64,000 nt of DNA, from positions 6,451,205-6,515,204 of the forward strand of contig VZDJ01000056.1 of the NCBI GenBank assembly GCA_008694505.1, read 5' to 3'. Of the stretch, positions 33,777-46,300 are shown piece by piece (within the stretch, counting starts at the first letter, position 1; every line of letters begins with the position of its first letter). The position numbers and the translations under genes were made by a program. The stretch is from Cyanoderma ruficeps. Lineage: Eukaryota > Chordata > Aves > Passeriformes > Timaliidae. A model generated the notes under the pieces. The model was not told the DNA's origin and did not search any database. It saw only the letters and a list, made by a program, of their open reading frames with translations.

Positions 33777-36700
33777 GCTGTGAGTGATGTGACATATACC
33801 AGCCACCATTGTGCACCAATAAAAGCAAAACTCAATTTTCTGTCACGATGAAGATGACCAATAAAATTTTAAACATGGACAACACCCATACAATTCTATA
33901 AAACCTGAGCAGAACCATAAAGCTCCCTTTAAAAGCACACAGACTCTCATAGAGGGTGATCTATAGGTGTATAAATTGTCCAGCTTCAAAGTAGAAGGAT
34001 TATGCTGCACATCATGACACACTCTTCAACATTGCCTAAACTACCCCTCTTAACAGGTATGGGACTGCTCTTCAGTACCACCAGGTTTTTTGGCAATACC
34101 AACACAAAAATTTCAGCGTGGACTGCATCACACCAAGAGAATACTAACAGTTAACTAAATCAGACCAAACATTACCCTGTATTGTGCAGAAGCCCGCAGG
34201 GCTCAGCCAAAACCACAATCAGCTTTGAAAAAGAGAAGGGATCTCTGCCCTGCAGTAGAGAAGACAGAGATGAAGGTGGGGGAAATGTTGATTAGTGCAG
34301 AGACAATACAAGAACTGTTTCCAAGTGCCAGGAGTCCTGTGCATCCTGTCTGGGATTGCGTGTGGATAGGTGCAAATCTTAGGAGCAAATAAGCTGGAGA
34401 AGGAGGCCAGGGAAAGAGATAATGAGGAAGGGCAGGGCTGTGGGAGGGTCATACACATGGGCAGAACAGGCTAAATGTGCTTGACACTTGCCTGCAGTGA
34501 GAATTAACTGTACCACACAAAGTCTATCAGAACTGGCACCAAATATAAATGGAGGTGCTGCAGAACAAGAGGAGCTACCACTTGCTGGTACAGCCACAGG
34601 AGGATGGTGGGAACAAACTCTGGGTAGCAAGATAGCAAATCAACTTCCTGCAGTAGATTTGGAGTGGTGTGGAAAAAGAAAAACCTAAAAGCACACAGTC
34701 AGATTCCAAGTCCTTTGCCTTGGAAGAAAGGGATGTGGCTGCAAATGCAAGGTGCTGCCAGTTCACAGGCAGTAGGATGTGGAGAGCCCTGGGGAGCCCC
34801 TCAGCAGTGAGGGTGGGCAGGGGGTCACAGCTGCATGTCTGCTGCTCACCCTGGAGCACACTCAGCTCCTGAGCCCTGTGGAAAGGCCTGTCCTGACTGT
34901 ACCTACATATCAGACCAATTTTATTGCCACTACTTAGAGAAAAAGAGTCCAGATGCTTTCAAACACTGATAAGAGGTTTCTGTGAGTTATGCCAGGGAGG
35001 CAAAAATTTTAGCATGTTTTGCTTCTGTCTGGAAATGTGGAAACACAGTCCAAACCAGGAAAGGCCTCTGGGAGTATTTGACTTAGAAACCAAGGATTTG
35101 ATTAAGGAAAACTATTTAACATGCTTAAAAAGCTTTGCTGCATTAAGACTGAAATCAAGCAAGGTACAGATGTAAGGTAATTAGAGAAAGAGGATTAAAG
35201 GGTCAGATTCTTTTGTCATTTAGAAAAAAGGATGCACAGAGTTTACCATTTTGTAAGGCATGCCGAAGATAGAGGCCATTAGCATGGGCAACCTAAGGAT
35301 TTATCTTCTTTTCCTCCTCCTTGCTCTATGAGGTTACTGGGGCTCTCCTGTGCTGGATACTTGAAGGTTCACTCCAGAGTATGAGACACATTTGCCTCAC
35401 AGCAACAGCACCATTTACTCCAGGGGAAATTTTAGGGTATTGTGCAATGGTTATATGTAATCATCAGAAAACAACAGTGCCTGGTTTTTTTTGGTTTGGT
35501 TGTTGTTGTTGTTGTTGTTTTTAACCCATTTTTAATGCCACTTCAGTTGGAAATAAAACTACAAGAAACTATAAAATTACTTCACATAGCAAAGGCAAGA
35601 CCACAACTAAGCTTGTAATCTTTCCATGGGTAACAGTTATTTTCTGGTGATGACAAAATGTTGATGGAAGTCAGTACTTTGGTCATTTTTGGACATTGGC
35701 AGCATGTCAGGCACCCACGAAAAGGGTCAGTCTGGTTTTCAGGACAGCAAGAGGCTGGAAGCAGCAGCACTGAGCCCAGCCTTGGACTGGCACAAGCAGC
35801 ACTTGCTGTTTCTGTCTGCTGACATTACTGAAGTGTTGCTTATCTGCTTGAACTCCTATTGACTCACGCTGTTCTCACAATAATGGAGCAGAACTGCATC
35901 ATCAACAGAATGCTGATACATTTGAAATGACAAATGATAGACCAGAGGATAATGAAATCTGGGAATTTCTGAAATTCTTATCTTCCATGCATCAAATAAG
36001 TCAGAACCATAACTCCTTAATTCAGCCCCCACCTAATATCATCTTTTCTTGCCAGGGAAGGAAAAAAAAGGTCAGTTCAAGGATTAATGCTATACATTAC
36101 TATTGAAACCTTCACATTCACTTATTTTACATCTCTAGGCATTGAATTTTCAGCAACAGGTCTGGTATTGGATAAAACTGAAAATTAATGATGGAAAAAT
36201 ATTCAAGAACACATGCAAGAGAGTATCACTTGCATCCTAAATAGATTTTCAAGAGGAAGACTTAATCAGAGGAGTAGAGTAGGACACAAGAACACCCAGA
36301 AACCACTTCTCCAAATACACAAGGATGAAGTTCAGCATGTGGTTTGCTGAACTTAACTCCCCTTGGCACAGCTGCAAGACACGAGGTGACAGAAGATGCA
36401 GAAATTTCCCAGTTTAAGGACTCTCCTGAAACTGATACGTGTCATTACTGAGACAGATTGTGGTTGTAAGTCCAGCTCTGTCAGTACCAGAGGGATGTCA
36501 ACATCCAGGTCATTCAAACCAATACCCTGGCAGAAAACTGTCTCACATGCAAGGATGAAGGAAATGGTCAAAAGCAGTAGCAACCACTGGTGAAAGATTA
36601 TAAGTGAAAAATCAGGAAAAGCCCCTTTTATAGGTTTGTACATCATTAGGGAGAAAAGGAAAATGAGATACCAAAGATTGCTGATAACTTAGAAACTGAA

Positions 36701-36789
36701 GATTCAATGTTTATTTTATCTGTGGCTGTGACTCTAGAGTAGCATAAAGAAAAATCCTGCTGAGAATTCAAAATATGCCTTCTTAACAG
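33777..36789. other. Non-coding stretch, no gene recognised
   Basis: A TTG microsatellite lies at 35498-35520. A minus-strand frame of 97 codons (36353-36646) has a hydrophobic stretch, discussed as a finding. Other open frames are short shadows of one another. No interspersed repeat is recognised. Confidence 0.6.
35498..35520 (+). repeat. (TTG)n microsatellite
   Basis: About seven copies of TTG within a T/G-rich tract that begins at about 35483. Confidence 0.85.
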
Positions 36790-36855
36790 AACAAAAAACC
36801 CCAAAAAACCAACCCCCCAAAAAAAACACCCTCAAACAAACAAATAAAAAAAAAT
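36790..36855 (+). repeat. A/C-rich low-complexity tract
   Basis: Alternating A and C runs ('aacaaaaaaccccaaaaaac', 'caaccccccaaaaaaaacac', then 'caaacaaacaaa') fill about 65 bases. It resembles the tract at 19505-19550. The hydrophobic F/G-rich frames on the minus strand over it are artefacts of the tract. Confidence 0.8.
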
Positions 36856-37497
36856 GCAAGACTGCTGTAAAGTATTTGCAAGCAAAAAGACAAAATGCAA
36901 ACCTCCCAAATCGGAAAGAGCGGTGCCCTCCCCGGAACCTCCCCCTGAGAAGCATTATTAGTTATAGCTCTCATGAAATCCTTACAATTTCCCAGAGTAT
37001 GTATGAATGCAAATAGGTCCAGAGAGTGCAGGAACAATCACCCAGCCCCAGCGATGCCGTTGCCTGCCAGGGTAGGGATGACGTGTGCGTGCCATTCCCG
37101 CTGCCTGCCTTGGGAAGGCTGGCATTGTATGGGAACAAGAATTCCCAGCATGGGCTTCACAAGGCAGCATGGAGGAGCTGTGCCTTTCCTTTACTGCCCG
37201 GGACAAAGTACTCTTGGTGGAGCACAACTGAAATGGGAGGAAGTTTCAATCAAAGCATGGGAAAGAAGAACTGAGCTGTGCTGGGATGCATTGAATGGAA
37301 AAGGCAGGGGGAACAACGAACAGCTAAACCAGCAGAAACAAGAGGATGGATTCAGCTCCTGCAGACAGAGTTTCATCAGTGAGATAAGGCAAAAAGACTG
37401 GGGTTTGTTTTAACTTGTTTGGTCTCCAACCAGAGAACTGTAACTCTAAAGCCTCTGCCAGCACAGAATAAGTTTGAGGTTATTGAGCTTCTCACTT

Positions 37498-37510
37498 AAA
37501 AAAAAAAAAA
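37498..37510 (+). repeat. Poly-A run
   Basis: Thirteen A bases followed by an A/C-rich patch. No upstream gene copy that would make this a retrocopy tail was seen. Confidence 0.8.
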
Positions 37511-37584
37511 TAATCCAAACCAAAACAAAGGAAAAACCACACCAGGCACTCAAACAGAACTTCTCATGATAATGAATAGTGTTC

Positions 37585-37670
37585 AGTACAGAGGGTAAGT
37601 TGCCAAAGGAGGTTATCAAAACCAATGGATACAGACAACTTTAAATACACATCTGGACACTGTTATGACA
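37585..37670 (+). mobile_element. Possible decayed CR1-like fragment
   Basis: The order 'agttgccaaaggaggttatc', then 'aactttaaatacacatctgg', then 'acactgtt' resembles the CR1 3' region 'gttgcccagagaggtggt...tttaaa...tgga'. The final signature (ttggact...ccttccaac) is absent and divergence is high. It could equally be unrelated sequence. Confidence 0.25.
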
Positions 37671-40300
37671 AGAGCAGTTTGCAGCACACAGGGATAAAGT
37701 TTTAATGAAATATTCTTAACAAGAGAAACTTGCTACGCCTAGTCAGTAAAGGCCACAACTCCTGATTTTTGCAAGTAATACATCACTGAAGCCAAAAGCT
37801 CCCCTCTAGGAAACCCTGGGCTAAGGAGGTGCTGGCAGAGAATCAGGCAGGGACTGCCTGCTGCTGTTGCAAGCAAAGCCCTTTGGCATCAGGGAGAGTA
37901 AAGTATTTTTTCTTTATTAAAAAGGTATTTATTCACCCCAAGGGGTCTGTTTCTGTCAGACAAGGCGTTGGCACCAACTGGGCTTACAGGAAGGAGACAC
38001 AGTAAAGGGCATCTCTACATTTCTATTCTGACATCAGCTCACACACCAAGGGAAGGGGATTGAGTGAAAAGAAAAAGACATCTTATCAGAAATGCAAGAT
38101 GAAGGGAATTACTGATCAACACCAAGACATCAGTGTGCAACAGCTCTTCCCACACCCAAGCAGAGTCCAGAGGACCCAAACCATTTCATCTGGCAGTCAG
38201 ACAGATGCAAAGCTATCCCAAGACCACTCATGGAGCTGAGAAGACACCTGGCTTTATCCAAATGCAGGAGGAGATGCATTCTGAAGTCACAGGGCATAAA
38301 GCATTCAGAGTGCTCAAGTGCTATGGGCCAGCTCCTCCACTGTTTTTGTCTGACCTGAGCAAGAGCTGCAGCTTCCAAAGGCCAGCTCAAACCCACTGCT
38401 AGAGCACAGATGCTGTGATTCAGGTGTGAATTTCACAGGCACTCCCCACAGTTAGGGAGGGCAAGGTAGGGGAAAGCCAAACAGCCTGCCCAGTCCTTTC
38501 AGGAGGGTGCAGAAAGGGTTGCAGCTTTTCCCAAGGATTTTTGCACTGCTTATTGGGGGCCTCTGTCAAATATTGCAGTAAAAAGCCACATGTTTCTTCC
38601 AGATCTTCCCACCAGTACCCACAGAGTATTTTGGGCATGATGGAGACTGTCTTGAACCTATCAGGCAGCATAAGTATCCCCCTGCACTTCTAGTTTTTGT
38701 TTTTTTTTTTACTTAAATGAGCACTTGGGAAATAATTGTTGTGTGCTGAATACCATTATAAATCCCACATTACCATTCCTCACAGAGAACCACTATGAAT
38801 CACAATCTCCTCTTCCAGAGGGCAAAGAGCAGAGCAGCACTCCAAACCACACAAAATGACCACAGATCCCAATATACCTCAGAACTTCAGAAGAAAATTT
38901 ACATTCACAGGAATAATTTTCACTCAAGGCAGTGAAAAATCCATACCCCCTGTCCGTGGGTCTCGCAGAGAACAGGACACATCAACAGCCAGACCATTCT
39001 TTGAGGGAAATTCTAGAGGGCATTTCTCATTACAGACACATTCCTGTAAATAAAACAGACTACTGTACAGCATCTCCATCCAAGGCCCGAGAGCCAGGAC
39101 TGCTCAGGCTCAGAATGTGATTTAAGACCTGGGAAGGGATCTGGAAAATGCTACTGCTGACAGCAGAGAGGAGGGAGGGGAGCTGGAGGAAGTTGATTTT
39201 AAATCACAGAAAGAGCAGACTATAGAAGTGCAAACTTCATCATGCTGTGACAGAAGAAAGTGAGGGGCACTGGTGTTCAATCTTCATCATTGTTAAATCC
39301 TGGTTTACCTCTCAAATGTGTGCCTGCCCTGAGCAAACCTTGGCTCAGCTTCTTCTGTCTGCTGCACACATGAAAGTCTGGAGTCAGCTGTGGGGCACTC
39401 CTAGCCCTACTTACTGCACATTTATTCAAGGTGAAGATCTTTTCCCTCCACTTCAAGGTATCATTTCCCTTCCACAGACATCTTCTAGCTGGAAGGTGAC
39501 CTCCTTACACTCAGCTGAAATTAGTCAGTCTTAAAAGGAGAACAGTACCTTAGTGAAATCACCAGAATTTTATCCCTCTGGCTTTCAATAATTACTCCAG
39601 AATATACTCTAGGCCCTAATGCTACCCTTTTTCATCCTGTTGAGCATCATTCTTCCTTTGCAATTGATATCCTTCTTCCACCCAGGAACAGCAGAGGCAG
39701 AGAGGCATCCCCCCACCCCTCAGCCATCTAAATGCAATCATTTAGTGTGGAATGGCAATCTGTGCCCCTGCTCAGGTCAGGCACTGCAGACAGAGAAATT
39801 TTCAGCACAGGAGTTTATAAAAGACAATGAATCTCACTATGGAAAAACCTCTTTCTTTCATTTCTTACAGAAGCTGTGAGTAGCTCCCCACTGCAGTATT
39901 GTAACACATTGTAAAGCATTCAAAGAACTATTTCCACATCTACTGAAGTTCAGCACTCTCTCTAATCTGAAGCCTTACAAACAAAAATGTAAATCATTTC
40001 CCCAGCATAAGCCCCCAAAGGCCAAGTGACTCCAGTTTATTCCAGAAGGACAGTTTGTATATTATGCAATTAGATCTGTACAAGTTTTGCAACAGAGCCC
40101 TGAGTCATTTGTAAAGAAAATTCAGACCAGTGTCATCAAGAAAGTTGCAAAAGTTTTTGAACAAGAACATCATCACAGTACCAGGAAATAAATTCTTTGT
40201 TTGACTTACAACAGACTCTTTTTCATGAATTGCCATAAAGTGACCAGTAGAATACGTTTGACCTCAAAATAGAGCTTTGGCATGCAGATGTAAGTTAATT

Positions 40301-40313
40301 AAAAAAAAAAAAA
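40301..40313 (+). repeat. Poly-A run
   Basis: Thirteen A bases with no coding context or recognisable retrocopy upstream. Confidence 0.8.
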
Positions 40314-43300
40314 GTCAAAAGAAGCACTGAGAACAGACATTAACAAAGCATTTGCAGCAGTATAAAAACCACATGGTGCCAAGCAAAAATATTATATAGG
40401 AGTGACACAAAAGCAGTGCACACAAAAAGAGAAAGCCTGGAACATTCTGACACTACATTTCAAGCTGATACTACTCCATTCATGTCAGGAGGCCTGTGCA
40501 GAGAAATGATCATTTTAAAGCAAGTGAGGCTCTCCAGCTTCCCAATCCATCCTCTAGGAACTCCACAGACTGGCTTTCTCAACCATTTGCATTATTTCTT
40601 TCACTCACGGGAGCTTAGAAAATGATCTTCCACTAAGGATTGGCTTTTTGTCTGCAGCTGGGACAGATCAGAAGAAACTTCAATCTTAGATGCTCCTGTT
40701 GTGCAAAGATTTAATAGCTTCCATTTGCAACATCATGATTGCCTGAATTAAAATGAAAGAAAAAAATTGAGTAGTGTTGGAGGTTTCAGATTGGGAATTT
40801 AAATACATGGCTGCTGCGGGTGTTTGCCTTCCTGAGAGGAGATTTACATAGCTAAGTTTGCCATGTCTGCAAAATATTTGCTCCTCTCAGAAAGCAGGAT
40901 TACCAGAACAGTCTGCAGGATGCCCTACAGCAGCTCAGCATTTCTCCAGAGCAGGGAATTAGGCTCAGCCTAGGTCCAAAAAAGTCATGCCCTACAAACC
41001 CTGTTTTGGTAAGCTGTTGGGTTTTGCCTCACTGCTCAGCCCTAGTGTCTCACCTACTCTGCCTTCAACATCTGAACCAGCAACCTTGCTTCCTCTGATG
41101 CTTTCTAGTTATTGTGCCATATTTACGTAATCCCTCTAAAATTAAACATGCACTATTTATTTTCTGCAGTACCTACAGAATTACTTAGGAGTTATTACAT
41201 GCAGCAAAGGAAAAAAAAATATGTGTAAGATAACCAATATAGAAATCTTGGATATGGCCTTCTATTTATTCATTCTCACTAGGAACTAACTAAAAATAAA
41301 ACTGCAGTGAAGCTGCAATAAAGCAAATTTAAAACGCTCAACACGAGAAGAAATTTAGGTAATGCACTGCCATCAAGTATTTTTTGGGAGTTTGTGTTTT
41401 TAAGTTTAAAACAACTTCAAGCATGGTTTAACATTACAGTATTTCCAAAATAACAGTATGAGATAAAGTCTAACTGAAATGCGTTAGGAATAAACACTGA
41501 GTTTTTATTTAATTACTCAGCACAGCATCTTCATACATAAATGCCTGCAGGTGCTCCGCACCAGCACCAGTCCATAGCCCCAGGTAGTGAGGTATCAAAA
41601 CACATTCAGACTCAGTTCCTTTCCCAGTTTGGATCCCATTTCCTGGTTCCAGGTGTCTGCTCTGCTCTTTTCCCAAGGCAAGTGTCCCCCCCATGCCATC
41701 AGCCTCACTGAGCTGGAAACCCCTTTCCCTCATGTGACCACCCACATTTCTCTACAGGACAAATTCTGTAATTTGCTTCTTCTTAATGCCCTGCTTTTGT
41801 CAATATTTCTTTTCTGTGTCTATTGACTGACAGTCGGGTTTGTTCCCTTTACAGTGAGGAATCAGAGTTTTTAGATACAGCCTTATTTATTAGGATTCCT
41901 ATGGATGGATTTGCAGAAAATGTGTAGACTCGTAGATATTCAGCTGTATGGGAGTAGCCCCAACCTGTTCATGATTCAACCACTCTTCCACAACTAGAAG
42001 TAAGATTTTAATGAATGAAAAGTAAAAAAAGACTACGTCCCTTCTCTTTAAAAGTACTAAGAATGCACAGGCATTAAAATAACTACATAACAACAATTTC
42101 TAGCAGAAATAGCTCTCTTTCAAAAGTAGCTCTCTTACCTGACAGCAAGAAAATCAGGTTCTCAAAACTGCTAAATAATTGCATCTCACCCCCCCAAAAA
42201 TGTTCCATTACCAACTTTTACAAACCTTACAGCCCTCACCCAGTTACACTAAAACATGGACACACATCACTGCAACAGGACAAAAACCAGCACAGGCTGG
42301 GTACAATTACAGGGCGTTTCCTGAGAGCACAGTTCACCTCAGGATAAAGTGTCCAACCCAGCCTCCTTCATGCTTTTGAGCCTTTTGAGACAGCCAAGGG
42401 AAAATTTCATCTCAGAAGAGCAGAGACTCTGCAGTCTTAATAAAAGGTGACACGGAGATAATCACATACTGCAGGTATCCCTCAGTGATTTGGTGCAGTA
42501 TCACAGCAAGGACCCCCAGTCCATCCCAGCAGTATTTTTAGAATTGTGTACTCTCAGACAGATCACAAACACCTGAAGATTTTTTTCAGATCAGTGGAAA
42601 AGGCTAGGCTTGTTCTCAGCTGCTTTCCCCATCCTGCCACAGCACTCTGCCCGTGTTTCTTGTCCTTGGGGTGTTGAGAGTAACAAAGTCATTGAGACAC
42701 CCTTCAGCTCAGCAGATGAAACAAGCTTTCTACCTGACTTCAGTGATGATTACCTTGCCTTCCAAAGAGGACATGTCATCTGCCTTCCCCAAGGAACTGG
42801 GCATGTATGAGGTACCTAATCCACATTTGCAGATAGAGGTGTTGCAGGTACCTTTCACTCAGTGCAAAATCTCAGCGTGCCACAGCTAATTTAACACACA
42901 GCATTGGAACTGCTGAGGAACAGTTCTCCAGGCCTACCTCTTCCACGGTTAGGAGCACTCCAAATAAATGGAGGCCCTGCTCCTGACAGAGCTGGAACAG
43001 GAGTCAAGGACCAATAAATCTCCGTCAGGGATTTCATGGAAGATAATAGGCACAGAAGAGCACAGCTTTGGCGGATAAGATCTTGCTACAAAGCCATACA
43101 GCAGAAAAAGTGAGATGCTTCTAGTTGAGAGGTTCTAGTTACAGTAGAAGAGAGAGATTTCTTTGTGGGACCTCGTGAAGTGTGGTCATGAACAAAGCAT
43201 ATCAGCTTGACCATGCTGCTGGAATGAGCATCCATAAAAAAATAATCAAGATTTTCCTTCGAAACCACTGCTTTGAAGCAAATATAGCAAAAGGTTTCCA

Positions 43301-46300
43301 CTTCAGAGTGAGAAACAAATGAACAGAGAAGTAAAATATTTGTGTTGAAAGCTTTGGGTACAATATTGCAACAGAAATAAAAATATTTGAATTTTAGATT
43401 GTAAATATCTTGATTCTGGGGACAAAAAGAGAGACAAATTAATTTTCAAAGAACACCACAACTGATGGCTGAAATCTCCATTGCAAAGAATAATAAAACT
43501 TCAAAATGGACTTGGCCACAAGTGCCCAGCCATGCTTATTTCTATTTGTCATATATAGTCTGGATTTCACTGTGGTTCTCAAGTTTCTGCCAAAGTTTAT
43601 ACAAAACCTGAACCTCAAATGTAATGAAAGAAAGCTGAAAGAAGAGATCTGGCAGCAACCTTTCAGGTTTTATTCAAGTAGGGCTTTCATTATGGAGGAA
43701 AGTGGACCTGGACGTCTGTCAGCACTTTAATATAGTGTCTTCAAGTGTGACCACATTGTTTAACTCCTTCAAATCAAATTGAAATGTTTATTTTCTAATA
43801 TCACTCAAAAGATTTAAACAGATTTTTTTTCTGGACATAGATATCAAGGAACAGATTAATCAGAAATAATATCTAATCCAAAACAATTCAAGACCAATTC
43901 CCTCTCGAAATTTTGGCTTCTTCTAAACAGAGAAATTGAGATCTTACTTTAACAGCTCTTTCCTTAAATACCTTTCTCCCTTCTGTCCTTGTAGGTCTTT
44001 CCCAACTATTTATAAATTTTCCCTTTTTAAGCACTTTGAAGTTAGCCTCTTGCAATGTTTGGAACCAATGCACTGGGACATTTCTGCTTGAGCTGGAGCC
44101 ATTGGCTTAATGTTGCAAAGGCTGATGTGCCTTGCACAAGACAAGTTCCTAAATAATAGAGAAGCCCAAAGACTCTATGGATGTGAGGGGAAAGCCTTCC
44201 AAAGCCTTCACTTACTGAACGCAGGAGGAAATGTGTGCATGGGAGACTGGCAGGGGAGAAAATAGAGCCTGTACCCAACACTATTCTTTTTCCCATACTC
44301 AAACACAAAAATTCATTTGGAAACCAAGCAAGAATAACTGAATTTCACTAGATTTGTTGCTTAGGAAAGAGATGGGGTGAGCAGCAGAACTCTTCCTCCT
44401 GGTAGACATCTTTCCACTGGTGGCACCTCAAGCTACCTCACCAGTACCTGTTCTTGGTGTCTTGTCTGAAACCTGAGTGGTTCCCTAATGCATCCCATCT
44501 AGGCACTTCTCCTGAATTGTATACCTTCCTGAGGACATCTCCATGCACCCTTGGTGTTCACCCTCTAAAGTATCCTATTCTTCTCCTGCTGGCATCATGA
44601 CTGGCACACCTTCAGTCCTGTCCGTGCTCTTCCCATTGAATTTGTCAGCTGTCCGGTATCTGAGGAGAGCTGTACCTTAATTATTTAATTTGTAATTGTT
44701 TCTTTTCTATAAAGTTATTATCCTACTCTCCTCTGATCTATTCTCCTTCAGGGTGAAGAAGAAAATTTGAAGGTCAACCCCCAGTGAAATTAATTTTCAA
44801 CATCCATGGCACTTCTATAATTGATTGCAGCTTTAATGAGAGCTCTTTTGCCAGTGAATGGGTTAGGAGATCCTCAGGTTTCCTGATAATACATTTTATT
44901 AACAGGACCAGGCAAATGAGGAATGGAGTTCTTTCAACTCATCTAATAATGCCCAGGACATTAAAATTGGTTTCTTTAGCCCTCCTAGCACTTGCTCCCG
45001 TGCATAGGTCTTGGATAAGCCTGGATAGCAGTGAACATCCCTGAGTGATGCAATCATCCCCCCTCTCTCTGCTGCTGGAAAAATGCCCCTGATCCTCTGG
45101 GCATGGCCCATTCCACAGTCTGGATGCAGAAGGAACAGCAATGAAGCATTTCCTTTGCTTCACAGAACTGAGCTGCTTCACACCCCACAGGTGTCCAGGT
45201 CCCCTCGCCTTTCCTCCCACCACACTGGGGCTGTGATAATGCAAGATGTGGGCAAGGGCCTATCAGCACCACCTGGCAGGCCCAAATGGTACTGTTTCCA
45301 TGGTTATTTGTCACCACAGCTTTTTCTATGAAATATGTAGTGTTTTCTCTCATTAACCCTCAGGGGGACACTCCTGCCAGTAATGCTCCCTCCGACATTC
45401 AATTATCCAAGTCAGTTACACAATGCCTCACCTGCACTTTCTTTGTAAAACAAACCTCATGCTGGATCAGATCAACAAATCCAAGGGGTGACACAGCTCC
45501 TCAGCTGTGATTCAGCTCAGATTCAGAACATTATTATGAGCCCATAAGCAAAGTTGGAGGTGCATTCACAACATTGCAGTGTTGGTGTCATCAGGCTCTG
45601 AACTAGGCCTTCAGGTGAGACAAACTTTTCATGATGCTCAGAACAACTAGACCCACTGTTTATTTTGTCATCCCGTGCTAAGTTTCCCAAACTGTCAGCA
45701 TTTTGTCCATTACAAATGCTGCAATACAGGCAACCAGTGCATGAAGAGCTTGCTCAGCTGTTGAAGATCCAGCCTAAGACATGGGCGATTTCAGAGGAGT
45801 CAGTCAGGAGTGTGGTACTTTGTATTGAATGGGAAGATGCAACGGCCCTAAGGGTTTCCTCATGCCAAACTCCTAGAAAACAATGACTAGTCACATCCTC
45901 CAACAAGAGCACATCAACACAGGGCAGCTGCTGCGTTGGAGAAGAGCAGGACAGCACACTGGCAGAGAATCTACAGCTGATTCCTCTCAAAGATAAAACC
46001 AGAGCAATTGAGTACAGACTTTCCATTTTATGCTGTCATTTCTAGTCATGGCCATGTTTCTCGTCACATGGTTCACCTTGAGCAGACTGTATTTGTAACC
46101 TGCTGAGGTCAGGGCTTCCCCAGAGCCATACAGGCTGACCTCCAAGGGCCATTCTGGGGGATGTGCAAAGTTGTGTGACTGATGACACCTCAGCACATTT
46201 TATTGTCTGAAGAGCCCCGTTTGGTGCATGTGCTTCAAATATACAACATATAAACAGCTGTTTGTACCTGACTCCTGTCCTCTGTAGTAGCTTTGTTCAT

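Noticed and set aside
36734..37037. F/G-rich minus-strand frames
   Set aside because: They run through the A/C-rich low-complexity tract at 36790-36855 and are artefacts of it.
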